Source of the DNA: Bradyrhizobium sp. dw_411
Lineage (GTDB): Bacteria; Pseudomonadota; Alphaproteobacteria; Rhizobiales; Xanthobacteraceae
Assembly: GCF_018449695.1 (NCBI RefSeq)
Contig: NZ_JAAVUY010000012.1
Location: 62,001-126,000, forward strand
Reading direction: 5' to 3'
Length of the DNA: 64,000 nucleotides
Positions 16,886-24,802 of the stretch are shown here, piece by piece. The notes below the pieces were generated by a model, which was not told the DNA's origin, did not search any database, and saw only the letters and a list, made by a program, of their open reading frames with translations. A program made the position numbers and the translations under genes. Positions within the stretch are counted from its first letter, which is position 1; each line of letters starts with the position of its first letter.

Positions 16886-18538
16886 CTAGACGGCGGTGGC
16901 ATGCCGGCGAAATTTCGCGGGCGGCGCGTACAGGCCGCCGGAGGAAACGACGAGATCGTCAATCGTTTTGGCGGACAACAAGTCACGCGTCGCCTCGCGT
17001 ACGTCGATACCCAGATCGGTCGGGCGCATGACGATTTTGCGCCGGCGCAGATCGTCGGTCATGTCCTGCGATTGCGCGTGTCCGAAATCGGTATCTCCGG
17101 CGATCGCGCGCAATGCGCCTTCCCGTTCACTTGGCGAACGGCAAAGCAGAAGATTGGCGACGCCCTCTTCGGTGATGACATGGGTGACGTCGTCGCCATA
17201 GATCATCACGGGTGGCAATGCGAAGCCCGCTGTCGCTGCGAGGTCGACGGCGTCCAGTCGCTCGACGAAACTCGGAGTTCCATCCGGCTGGCGGGTATTC
17301 ACCATTTGAACGACGAGCTTGCGTCCCCGGTTGTCGTCGCCAGCGTCACGGCCCGCACGTAACCACGCCGTGCTGGTGTGCCGGCGCCCGCGCGCATCCG
17401 CGCCCATGTTGGGTGCGCCGCCGAACCCGGCGATCCGGTCCTTTGTCGCCGTCGAACTGTTGCCCTGCGCGTCAATCTGAAGCGTGGCGCCGACAAAGAG
17501 GTCGCAGGCATATTGGCCGGCGACCTGCGCCAGTGCGCGGTTTGAGCGCAGATGACCGTCTGCGCCGACGGAAAAGACGTCCGAACGTTCCGAGACGTAA
17601 CGCTCCATTCCGACTTCGGAACCGAAGCAATAGACGCTTTCGACAAAGCCGGCCTCGATCGCCGGGATCAGCGTCGGGTGCGGATTAAGAACGAAATTGG
17701 TCGCCACCTTGCCCTTCAGCCCGCGTGCTGCGGCGAAAGTGGGCAGGATCAATTCAATCGCGGCGGTCGCATAGCCGATGCCGTGATTGAGCCGGCGGAT
17801 TTCATAGGGTTCGTAGACTGCGGCGATCGCCATCATCGCCATCAATATCTTGTCTTCGCGAATTTTGGCGGGATCGCGCGTGAACAACGGCTCGATTGCG
17901 TAGGGCGCGGGGCTCTGCACGACAAAATTGACCCAGCCGCCGGGAATATCGACGCGGGGCAGGCGTTCAACAATCTCATTGACCTGCGCCACGACGATAC
18001 CGCCGTTGAACGCTGCGGCTTCCGCGATGACGGGCGTGTCCTCGGTGTTCGGACCGGTGTAGAGGTTGCCCTCCCGGTCCGCCTTGTCGGCGACCACCAG
18101 CGCGACACGCGGCGTCAGATCCACCAGCATGCGTGCGTAAAGTTCCAGATAAGTGTGGATCGCGCCGATCTTCAGCGAGCCGGTCGAGACCAGTTCCGCA
18201 AGCTTCCGGCTTTGCGGCCCGGCAAAAGCGAAATCCAGCCGGCTGGCAACACCACGCTCGAAAACAGTCAGATGATCGGGCCGCGCCAACACCGACTGCA
18301 CCATATGCAGGTCGTGCAAGCGCGTGGGATCTGCCTTGGCGAGAGCCGCCGCGAGGAAGTCGGCCTGCTTCTGATTGTCGCCTTCGATCGCGACGCGGTC
18401 GCCCGGTTCAATAACCGCCTCGAGCAAGTCCGTGATCCGCTTAGACGGGCAGATCTTGGTGTCTGAGCCGATCACCTCTGCGGCTCGTGCCAAACGTTCG
18501 CTGCGGTTCGTCGCGCGCTGGTTCGATCTTGCCACCAT
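16886..18538 (-). CDS. mdcA: Malonate decarboxylase alpha subunit / malonate CoA-transferase-like protein
   Basis: A 550-residue protein matching MdcA in length and in landmarks such as LTPRVALVVADKADREGNLY, VNFVVQSPAPYAIEPLFTRD, GFGGAPNMGADARGRRH and MIYGDDVTHVITEEGVANLL. In the classical enzyme MdcA moves an acyl-carrier thioester from acetate to malonate, working with MdcB-E, G and H. None of those partners is present here; the gene is instead paired with a malonyl-CoA decarboxylase. The simplest reading is that this protein transfers CoA from acetyl-CoA to malonate. It is transcribed divergently from a LysR gene across a 119-base region. Confidence 0.85.
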   Translation of the reverse strand: MVARSNQRATNRSERLARAAEVIGSDTKICPSKRITDLLEAVIEPGDRVAIEGDNQKQADFLAAALAKADPTRLHDLHMVQSVLARPDHLTVFERGVASRLDFAFAGPQSRKLAELVSTGSLKIGAIHTYLELYARMLVDLTPRVALVVADKADREGNLYTGPNTEDTPVIAEAAAFNGGIVVAQVNEIVERLPRVDIPGGWVNFVVQSPAPYAIEPLFTRDPAKIREDKILMAMMAIAAVYEPYEIRRLNHGIGYATAAIELILPTFAAARGLKGKVATNFVLNPHPTLIPAIEAGFVESVYCFGSEVGMERYVSERSDVFSVGADGHLRSNRALAQVAGQYACDLFVGATLQIDAQGNSSTATKDRIAGFGGAPNMGADARGRRHTSTAWLRAGRDAGDDNRGRKLVVQMVNTRQPDGTPSFVERLDAVDLAATAGFALPPVMIYGDDVTHVITEEGVANLLLCRSPSEREGALRAIAGDTDFGHAQSQDMTDDLRRRKIVMRPTDLGIDVREATRDLLSAKTIDDLVVSSGGLYAPPAKFRRHATAV

Positions 18539-18631
18539 GACTGGTCCCTTTCCCGGTTTCGCCTATCGGCATCTCGTGACCAGGAAGGTAGGGCGAGGCT
18601 ATTGATTATAGAAACGATATTTTATAATATG

Positions 18632-18654
18632 ATTGATCGTAAATATGGATCAAT
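18632..18654. promoter_or_regulatory. LysR-type operator in the mdcA/lysR intergenic region
   Basis: ATTGATC (18632-18638) and GATCAAT (18648-18654) form a perfect 7-base inverted repeat with a 9-base spacer, ending three bases before the LysR gene start. A second AT-rich inverted pair, ATTATA (18605-18610) and TATAAT (18623-18628), lies beside it. This layout suits LysR autoregulation with control of the divergent mdcA operon. Confidence 0.65.
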
Positions 18655-18657
18655 AGA

Positions 18658-19521
18658 ATGATGGAATTTGAGCTGCTTCGTTCGTTCATTGCCGTCGCCG
18701 ATTGCGGCGGCTTTCACCGCGCAGCCGAGCAGCTCAACCTGACGCAATCGACCGTCAGCCAGCAGATCAAGCGGCTTGAGCTTGAGATCAAAAGGCCGCT
18801 GTTTCGCCGCACGACGCGGACGGTCGCCTTGACCGACGACGGCGAGATGCTGCTGGGCGATGCGCGCCGCCTGCTGCAGCTTGAAGAAGCCGCCCGTCAC
18901 CGGCTCACGGCCCCGCGGCTGTCCGGGACCGTGCGCCTCGGCGCCAACGAGGAAGTCGCCAGTGGCTCCCTGCCTTCGGCGCTGGGCCGGTTTGCCAGCC
19001 TGCATCCGGACGTAAAGCTGGAGGTCCAGATCGGCGTCAGTTCGGAAATGATCGAACAGCTCGATGCGGGACGTCTGGATGTCGTATTTGCAAAGCGTCC
19101 ATTGGGATCATCAAGAGGCCGTCTGGTATGGCGCGAACCGCTGGTCTGGGCTGCTTCGGAGTCGTTTGATCCCGTGCCCGGCGCGGCGCTCCCGCTGGCC
19201 CTGTATCGCGAGAACTCTGTCTCGCGCGACGCCGCGCTCACGGCGCTGCGTGCCAGCGAACTGGTCTGGCAGATCGTCTACACAAGCCCAAGTCTCACCG
19301 GTGTTCGCGCCGCAGCGCTTGCAGGTCTTGCAATAACGCCGCTTCCAGCAAGTGCTGTTATCGGGGGCCTTCGTTCCCTGGGCGCGGAAACCGGCTTACC
19401 GCCATTGCCCGATCTTGAATTTACAATCTTCGAAAAGCGCCGCCCTGACGCTGCCGCCACCGCGCTCGCGGCCGTGCTTTTCTCGCTCGGCCAGGCGGCG
19501 GTTCGGCCAATCGTGAGTTAG
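18658..19521 (+). CDS. LysR-family regulator of the malonate genes
   Basis: A 287-residue LysR regulator. The N-terminal helix-turn-helix is typical (FHRAAEQLNLTQSTVSQQIK, residues about 20-39), and the effector-binding domain follows from about residue 90. It is divergent from mdcA and the malonyl-CoA decarboxylase gene, with an inverted repeat overlapping its promoter. By analogy with MdcR of malonate decarboxylase operons it probably activates these genes when malonate is present. ATG 18658 is followed at once by another ATG (18661). Confidence 0.86.
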   Translation: MMEFELLRSFIAVADCGGFHRAAEQLNLTQSTVSQQIKRLELEIKRPLFRRTTRTVALTDDGEMLLGDARRLLQLEEAARHRLTAPRLSGTVRLGANEEVASGSLPSALGRFASLHPDVKLEVQIGVSSEMIEQLDAGRLDVVFAKRPLGSSRGRLVWREPLVWAASESFDPVPGAALPLALYRENSVSRDAALTALRASELVWQIVYTSPSLTGVRAAALAGLAITPLPASAVIGGLRSLGAETGLPPLPDLEFTIFEKRRPDAAATALAAVLFSLGQAAVRPIVS

Positions 19522-19576
19522 AACGCGATGAACCGGCGCATGGTGATGTCCTATGCCATCTGACGAAAACACCTTC

Positions 19577-19605
19577 GTCATGCCCGGACTTGATCCGGGC
19601 ATCCA
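19577..19605. repeat. ATGCCCGG...CCGGGCAT palindromic repeat
   Basis: ATGCCCGG (19580-19587) pairs with CCGGGCAT (19595-19602) around ACTTGAT. This GTCATGCCCGGACTTGATCC-type element is a common dispersed repeat in Bradyrhizobium and relatives. It lies between the convergent LysR and apaG genes. Confidence 0.7.
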
Positions 19606-19649
19606 TCAATCTTCGCCAGAATCTTCAGAACGAGATGGATTGCCGGGTC

Positions 19650-20042
19650 CTAATTCAGCACCCGCTTGCTGTCGGGGCTATCCAGCGAAAATGTCGGCAC
19701 GTCGATCTCGAAGCGTTCGCCGCTTTCGCTTTCCATCTGGTAGCTGCCGGTCATGAAGCCCGACGTGGTCGCCAGCGGCACGCCGCTGGTATATTCGAAG
19801 CGTTCACCAGGTGCGAGCACGGGTTGTTCGCCAACCACGCCTTCGCCGCGGACTTCCTGCTTGCGGCCGGAGGCATCGGTGATGATCCAGTGCCGGGTCC
19901 GCAACTGCACGGTCTCCGCGCCGGTGTTGATGATCACAATGGTATACGACCAGAAATATTGACGGTTTTCCGCCGACGAACGTTCAGGCATGAAGTTCGG
20001 CTCAACGGTGACTTCGATCTGGCGGGTAACGGCGCGGTACAT
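19650..20042 (-). CDS. apaG: Co2+/Mg2+ efflux protein ApaG
   Basis: A 130-residue single-domain ApaG (fibronectin-III-like) protein. Family landmarks are FWSYTIVIINTG, LRTRHWIITDASGR, VVGEQPVLAPGERFEYTSG and GFMTGSYQM. The biochemical role is unsettled; it has been linked to cobalt resistance and magnesium efflux. The frame stays open far upstream to 21029, but only the segment from ATG 20042 matches the family and the rest overlaps opgC on the other strand. Confidence 0.93.
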   Translation of the reverse strand: MYRAVTRQIEVTVEPNFMPERSSAENRQYFWSYTIVIINTGAETVQLRTRHWIITDASGRKQEVRGEGVVGEQPVLAPGERFEYTSGVPLATTSGFMTGSYQMESESGERFEIDVPTFSLDSPDSKRVLN

Positions 20043-20174
20043 GCGGGCTAATCTTCCGAATCCTGCGGCGGCTTCATCAATCGTTCGGGCGGAACCAATG
20101 AACCAGGCAAGCCCCGCTATTGTAACGCCAATCGTCGTTTCAACATAGTTCGGACCTAAAGCGCAACCCGTTGG

Positions 20175-20220
20175 CCAATGGGGCGTAACTTGGGGGCGTA
20201 ACTTGCCTGCAACCCATTGG
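20175..20220. promoter_or_regulatory. Tandem 13-base repeat within an inverted repeat, apaG/opgC divergent region
   Basis: GGGGCGTAACTTG occurs twice back to back (20180-20192 and 20193-20205). It is flanked by CCAATGGG (20175-20182) and its complement CCCATTGG (20213-20220). The element lies between two divergent genes and could be an operator; no known factor site was recognised. Confidence 0.35.
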
Positions 20221-20279
20221 CGGCCGATACTATCTCTTGAGTCCCGCAGGGGTGGCCAACCTGCTCCAGACGGTGCCAG

Positions 20280-21551
20280 ATGACGTCGATAGCCGATCGA
20301 ATTGCCGGACCGCCGCTTGCCGGCGCAGCGGATGTTATCGTGGATACCCCCGCGACGGCCCCGGCCGCGCCACCGCTCCCTGTTATTTCGGCTCCTCCCA
20401 GCGGCGAACGTGAACTGCGGCTCGATTTGTTTCGCGGCCTCGCGCTGTGGCTGATCTTCATCGATCATCTGCCGCCGAATATCCTGACCTGGCTGACGAT
20501 CCGCAATTACGGATTCAGCGACGCCACCGAAATTTTCATTTTCATCTCGGGCTACACCGCGGCCTTTGTGTACGGCCGCGCGATGCGGGAGGCCGGCTTC
20601 GTGATCGCGACCGCGCGCATCCTGCGCCGGGTCTGGCAGATCTATGTCGCGCATGTCTTTCTGTTCACGATCTTCCTCGCGGAAATTTCCTATGTGGCCA
20701 CCAGTTTCGAGAACCCGCTGTACTCGGAAGAAATGGGCATCATGGATTTTCTCAAGCAGCCCGATGTGACCATCGTCCAGGCGCTGCTGCTGAGATTTCG
20801 TCCTGTCAACATGGACGTGCTGCCGCTCTACATCGTGCTGATGCTTTTCCTGCCGCTGATCCTGTGGCTGATGAAATGGAAAGCCGATGTCACGCTGGCG
20901 CTGTCGGTCCTGCTCTATGCGATCACCTGGGAATACGATCTGTATCTGAGCGCGTATCCGAACGGCTTCTGGGCGTTCAATCCCTTCGCCTGGCAATTGC
21001 TGTTCGTGTTCGGCGCGTGGTGCGCGCAAGGCGGCGCGAAGCGGATGTCGCGCATCCTGTCGTCGCCGGTCACATTATGGATTTCGTTCGCCTACCTGTT
21101 CGCCGCGTTCTGCGTCACGCTGACCTGGTACGTGCCGCAGCTCAGCCATCTGATGCCGCGCCGGCTCGAGCAATGGATGTATCCGATCAGCAAGACCGAC
21201 CTGGACGTGTTGCGGTTCGCGCATTTCCTGGCGCTGGCGGCGGTGACGGTGCGCTTCCTGCCCAAGGACTGGCCCGGGTTGAAATCGCCCTGGTTGCGGC
21301 CGCTAATCCTGTGCGGACAGCATTCGCTGGAGATTTTCTGCCTCGGCGTGTTCCTGGCGTTCGCAGGGCATTTCCTGCTCGCGGAAGTCTCCGGCGGCGC
21401 CGGAATGCATTTCGTTATCAGTATTTCCGGAATCCTGATTATGTCCGCCGCGGCATGGTTGTTTTCATGGTACAAGTATTCCGCCGACAAGAATTCATCC
21501 CGGAAAAGGGACGCTGGCGGCAACGCCGATATGGCGGGAGGGGGGTCATGA
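20280..21551 (+). CDS. OpgC-domain membrane acyltransferase
   Basis: A 423-residue polytopic inner-membrane protein of the OpgC family (acyltransferase-3-like), which adds succinyl or other acyl groups to osmoregulated periplasmic glucans. After a cytoplasmic N-terminus of about 40 residues, the opening ELRLDLFRGLALWLIFIDH contains the Asp/Arg and His pattern of the family. About ten membrane segments follow, with the FIFISGYTAAFVYGRAM block. ATG 20280 is used. The stop overlaps the next gene as ATGA, coupling it to a secreted SGNH hydrolase. A role in glucan or other envelope polysaccharide acylation is inference. Confidence 0.86.
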   Translation: MTSIADRIAGPPLAGAADVIVDTPATAPAAPPLPVISAPPSGERELRLDLFRGLALWLIFIDHLPPNILTWLTIRNYGFSDATEIFIFISGYTAAFVYGRAMREAGFVIATARILRRVWQIYVAHVFLFTIFLAEISYVATSFENPLYSEEMGIMDFLKQPDVTIVQALLLRFRPVNMDVLPLYIVLMLFLPLILWLMKWKADVTLALSVLLYAITWEYDLYLSAYPNGFWAFNPFAWQLLFVFGAWCAQGGAKRMSRILSSPVTLWISFAYLFAAFCVTLTWYVPQLSHLMPRRLEQWMYPISKTDLDVLRFAHFLALAAVTVRFLPKDWPGLKSPWLRPLILCGQHSLEIFCLGVFLAFAGHFLLAEVSGGAGMHFVISISGILIMSAAAWLFSWYKYSADKNSSRKRDAGGNADMAGGGS

Positions 21552-22315
21552 GGTCTCACTCAGGTTTGATCCTGGGCTTGACGATGCTGGCGGGTGTTTT
21601 GTCCGCCGCCCCCGCACGCGCCGAGGAACCGGCCGTCAGTTGCGAGGTTCCAGACTATCTGCTCGCCAGTGAAAGCGCGCTGCCGAAGGTCGCGGAGGCC
21701 ATAAAAACCGGCCATTCGCTGGATATTCTCGTCGTGGGCAGCCGATCGTCGACGATCAATACAACCAATGCGTCGGATGCGAGCGCTTATCCCGGCAGGT
21801 TGCAGGCGATCCTGAAAGAGAAGTTACCGTCGGTCGCAGTCAACGTATCCGTAGAAATACAGGCCAAGAAAACCGCCGAAGAAGTTGCTGCCGATATGGT
21901 TAAGGTGGTTGAAGGCAAAAAGCCGACTTTGGTTATCTGGCAGACCGGTACCGTCGATGCTATGCGATCCGTCGATCCCGAGGATTTTCGCAGCGCCGTC
22001 GACGAGGGAGTTGTTGCGCTGCGGGAAGCTGGAACCGATGTGGTCCTGATGAATCCGCAATACAGCCCGCGCACCGAGACGATGATTTCCGCGCCGCCGT
22101 ACCTAGATAGTATGCGTGTGGTGGCGCAGCAGCACGATGTTCCCCTGTTCGACCGCTTCGCCATCATGCGGCACTGGAACGAGTCGGGGGACTTCGACCT
22201 GTTCAGCACGGTCCATGGCATCGAACTTGCCAAGCGTGTCCATGATTGCCTTGGCCGCGCACTGTCGCAATTTGTGATTAATGCGGGCCACAGCATTCCG
22301 GCCCAGCAGAATTGA
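21548..22315 (+). CDS. Secreted SGNH/GDSL-like hydrolase, divergent
   Basis: A 255-residue protein with a signal peptide (start MRSHSGLILGLTMLAG, cleavage near ARAEE). It belongs to the SGNH fold: LDILVVGSRSS is block I, with Ser in a GSRSS setting rather than GDS, LVIWQTGTVDAM replaces the usual GxND of block III, and the C-terminal block has STVHGIELAKRVHDC with a likely catalytic His. It overlaps opgC by four bases and is followed after 13 bases by a second SGNH gene, so the three act together, probably as periplasmic acyl-transfer or esterase steps. Catalytic competence is uncertain because the blocks are divergent. Confidence 0.72.
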   Translation: MRSHSGLILGLTMLAGVLSAAPARAEEPAVSCEVPDYLLASESALPKVAEAIKTGHSLDILVVGSRSSTINTTNASDASAYPGRLQAILKEKLPSVAVNVSVEIQAKKTAEEVAADMVKVVEGKKPTLVIWQTGTVDAMRSVDPEDFRSAVDEGVVALREAGTDVVLMNPQYSPRTETMISAPPYLDSMRVVAQQHDVPLFDRFAIMRHWNESGDFDLFSTVHGIELAKRVHDCLGRALSQFVINAGHSIPAQQN

Positions 22316-22328
22316 GGATCAGGCGTTT

Positions 22329-23348
22329 ATGAGTTCGACGAATTTTTACCGCTCTTTTTGCCGTGTGACATTGCTGGCCGCTGTTGCGATCGCCACGTCT
22401 GTATCGCTGACGCCGGTGGCGAACGCGCAGACCGCTCAAGCTACGCAACAAGCTGCATTATCCGACGGTGCCAAGTCTGAGGACGCCAAGGTTTCCACGC
22501 CGCAGATCAGCGCGAGCGATGTCCAGCCGGTCGACGATTCCAATCCGTCGCAGCCGAAAAGCATCACCAGCAAGGCGATCGAAAAGGTGAAGCAGGTCGC
22601 CAAATCGGCCAGCGACATTTTCAGCCGCGTGCCGTGCCTGCCGCCGAAGGGCGGCGCCAAATCGATGGGCTCGCTGCCGCATGTCGCGAACAAGCTGGCT
22701 TCCGGGGACCCCGTGACGATCGTCGCCTTCGGATCGTCATCGACACAGGGCTATGGCACGACATCTCCCGAATTCACCTATCCCAATCGGTTGGCGGCGC
22801 AGTTGCATCGGCATTATCCGGGCGCCGACATCACGGTGGTCAATGCCGGCAAGGGCGGCGAAGACGCGCCCGAAATGATGAAGCGGCTGCAGGACGAGGT
22901 GATCGAAAAAAAACCGGATCTGGTGATCTGGCAGGTCGGCACCAATGCGGTGCTGCGTAATCTCGATCCCGCCGAGACTGCAAAGCTGGTGGAGGATGGC
23001 GTCACCCGCATTCAGGCCGCGGGCGCCGATCTCGTGCTGGTCGATCCGCAATATTCGCCGCGGGTCACTGAGCGCGCGGAGAGCGCCAGCCAGATGATCA
23101 AGCTGCTCGGTAAAGTTGCCGACCTTCGCCATGTCGGCATCTTCCCGCGCTTCGAGGTGATGCGCGAATGGCACGAGAACCAGGCGCTCCCGATCGACAG
23201 TTTTGTGATTGCCGACGGCCTGCACATGAACGACTGGGGTTATGCCTGTTTCGCCCAATTGCTCGGCGACGACATCATCAAGTCGGTCGGCCAGATCAAG
23301 CTCGGTGTCAACGTGCAGTCACGGGTGCGCGCCTATCGGCCGATGTGA
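22329..23348 (+). CDS. Secreted SGNH/GDSL hydrolase
   Basis: A 339-residue protein with a signal peptide (MSSTNFYRSFCR, then a hydrophobic core, cleavage near ANAQT) and a low-complexity spacer of about 75 residues. The SGNH blocks are clear: TIVAFGSSSTQGYG (Ser), VVNAGKGGEDAP (Gly), LVIWQVGTNAVLR (Asn) and a C-terminal DGLHMNDWGYAC with the Asp-His pair. It is probably a periplasmic esterase or acyl-transferase. It shares the VDPQYSPR/MNPQYSPR motif with its upstream neighbour, so the two are paralogues. ATG 22329 is preferred over an upstream start at 22281 because the signal peptide begins there. Confidence 0.83.
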   Translation: MSSTNFYRSFCRVTLLAAVAIATSVSLTPVANAQTAQATQQAALSDGAKSEDAKVSTPQISASDVQPVDDSNPSQPKSITSKAIEKVKQVAKSASDIFSRVPCLPPKGGAKSMGSLPHVANKLASGDPVTIVAFGSSSTQGYGTTSPEFTYPNRLAAQLHRHYPGADITVVNAGKGGEDAPEMMKRLQDEVIEKKPDLVIWQVGTNAVLRNLDPAETAKLVEDGVTRIQAAGADLVLVDPQYSPRVTERAESASQMIKLLGKVADLRHVGIFPRFEVMREWHENQALPIDSFVIADGLHMNDWGYACFAQLLGDDIIKSVGQIKLGVNVQSRVRAYRPM

Positions 23349-23363
23349 AATCGATCTATCGGT

Positions 23364-23485
23364 GTCGTCCCGGCGAAGGCCGGGACCCATAACCACAGGA
23401 CGATGTGGATAGAAGAAGGTCTTTAACACCGTCTTTCGTTAGCACCGCCGCGGCGTATGGGTCCCGGCTCGGTGGCCGGGACGAC
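23364..23485. repeat. Inverted pair of REP elements
   Basis: Two copies of the GTCCCGGC/GCCGGGAC element, at 23364-23390 and 23457-23485, lie in opposite orientation 66 bases apart. Each carries the same outer flank (CCCAT / ATGGG), so the unit can fold as one long hairpin. It separates the convergent SGNH hydrolase and metZ genes. Confidence 0.75.
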
Positions 23486-23504
23486 AGCGGTGTTGTGGTT
23501 AGAC

Positions 23505-24710
23505 TCACGCCTTCTCCAGCGCCGCCTGCAAATCCTCGATCAGATCGTCGCGGTGTTCGAGGCCGGCCGAGAACCGGATAAAGCCTTCGCTGATGCCGAG
23601 TTCGGCACGCGCTTCCGGCGTCAGCCGTTGATGCGTGGTGGTGGCCGGATGGGTGACGAGGCTCTTGGCATCGCCAAGATTGTTTGAAATCCGCGCCAGC
23701 TTCAGCCCGTTGAGCGTGCGGAACGCCGCCGCCTTGCCGCCCTTGACCTCGAAGCCGACCAGCGTCGATCCGGCACGCATCTGCTTCTTAACCAAAGCGG
23801 CCTGCGGATGATCGGCGCGGCCGGGATAAATCAACCGCGAGATCTTCGGATGCTTCGCCAAGGCTTCGGCCACGCTGGCGGCGGTTTCGGTCTGGGCGCG
23901 GACGCGGACCGCCAGCGTCTCCAGGCCCTTGAGCAGCATCCAGGCGTTGAACGGCGACATCGACGGGCCGGTCTGGCGCATGAAGGTATGGATGTGCTCG
24001 GTGATGAAGGCTTCCGACGACAGGATGATGCCGCCGAGGCAACGGCCCTGACCGTCGATGTGCTTGGTCGCGGAATACACCACGACATCGGCGCCGAGCG
24101 TGAGCGGACTTTGCCAGAGCGGCGTCGCGAACACATTGTCGACGATCAGCCGAGCGCCAGCCTTGTGCGCGATCTCGGCAATGGCGCCGATGTCGAGCAC
24201 GTCGAGCGTCGGATTGGTCGGGCTTTCCAGGAAGCAGCTCTTGGTGTTCGGCTGCATCGCTTTCTTCCACTGGTCGAGATCGAGGCCATCGACCAGCGTC
24301 GATTGAATACCATAGCGCGGCAGCAGATCTTCCACCACATAGCGGCATGATCCGAACATCGCCTTGGCCGCAACCACGTGGTCGCCGGCTTTCAGCGGCG
24401 CGAGGATGGCCGTCGTCACCGCTGCCATGCCGGTCGCGGTAGCGCGGGCGGCTTCCGCGCCCTCAAGTTCGATCATGCGGCGCTCGAACATCGAGATATT
24501 GGGATTGGAAAAGCGCGAATAGATGAAGCCGGGATCTTCGCCGTTGAAGCGCGCCTCGCATTGCTCGGCGGTGTCGTAGACAAAGCCCTGGGTCAGAAAC
24601 AGCGCCTCGGATGTTTCGCCGAATTGCGAGCGTAACGAGCCGGAATGAACTAGCCGGGTTTCCGGGCGGTAATGGGCTGTCGGCGAGGTGGGTGCGGTAG
24701 ACTCAGACAT
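23505..24710 (-). CDS. metZ: O-succinylhomoserine sulfhydrylase
   Basis: A 401-residue PLP enzyme of the Cys/Met-metabolism family that makes homocysteine directly from an activated homoserine and sulfide. The cofactor Lys is in VVYSATKHIDGQGR (about residue 210), and other landmarks are PGFIYSRFSNPN, LVTHPATTTHQRL and SEGFIRFSAGLE. The assignment to MetZ rather than cystathionine gamma-lyase or MetY rests on length and on the SAM-II riboswitch leader, which in alphaproteobacteria often precedes metZ. ATG 24710 directly follows a GGAGGTCAC ribosome site. The mRNA leader carries the riboswitch, an antiterminator/terminator pair and a hairpin near the ribosome site. Confidence 0.92.
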   Translation of the reverse strand: MSESTAPTSPTAHYRPETRLVHSGSLRSQFGETSEALFLTQGFVYDTAEQCEARFNGEDPGFIYSRFSNPNISMFERRMIELEGAEAARATATGMAAVTTAILAPLKAGDHVVAAKAMFGSCRYVVEDLLPRYGIQSTLVDGLDLDQWKKAMQPNTKSCFLESPTNPTLDVLDIGAIAEIAHKAGARLIVDNVFATPLWQSPLTLGADVVVYSATKHIDGQGRCLGGIILSSEAFITEHIHTFMRQTGPSMSPFNAWMLLKGLETLAVRVRAQTETAASVAEALAKHPKISRLIYPGRADHPQAALVKKQMRAGSTLVGFEVKGGKAAAFRTLNGLKLARISNNLGDAKSLVTHPATTTHQRLTPEARAELGISEGFIRFSAGLEHRDDLIEDLQAALEKA

Positions 24711-24746
24711 GTGACCTCCGTCGTGACCACCCTTGAAAATGGTCAC
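24711..24746 (-). promoter_or_regulatory. metZ: metZ ribosome-binding site with alternative pairing hairpin
   Basis: Read on the minus strand, GTGACC (24746-24741) can pair with either of two GGTCAC copies. One ends at 24723; the other ends at 24711 and includes part of the GGAGG ribosome site next to the start codon. The second pairing would hide the site, so translation may also be regulated. Confidence 0.5.
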
Positions 24747-24780
24747 AAAAAAACCGGCCTGGAAAAATTCCACAGGCCGG
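24747..24780 (-). terminator. Intrinsic terminator in the metZ leader
   Basis: On the minus strand, CCGGCCTGTGGAA (from 24780) pairs with TTCCAGGCCGG with one bulge, followed by seven T residues (24753-24747). It lies between the riboswitch and the start codon, as expected for a transcriptional attenuator. Confidence 0.82.
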
Positions 24781-24802
24781 GATCACACGTGTCCCCGGCC
24801 TG
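24773..24802 (-). promoter_or_regulatory. Candidate antiterminator hairpin in the metZ leader
   Basis: On the minus strand CAGGCCGGGGA pairs with TCCCGGCCTG around CACGTGTGA. It uses the CCGGCCTG that forms the 5' arm of the terminator, so the two structures are mutually exclusive. Its 5' arm directly abuts the SAM-II aptamer. Confidence 0.6.

Noticed and set aside
20043..21029. Long upstream extension of the apaG frame.
   Set aside because: Only the last 130 codons match ApaG; the rest is antisense to opgC.
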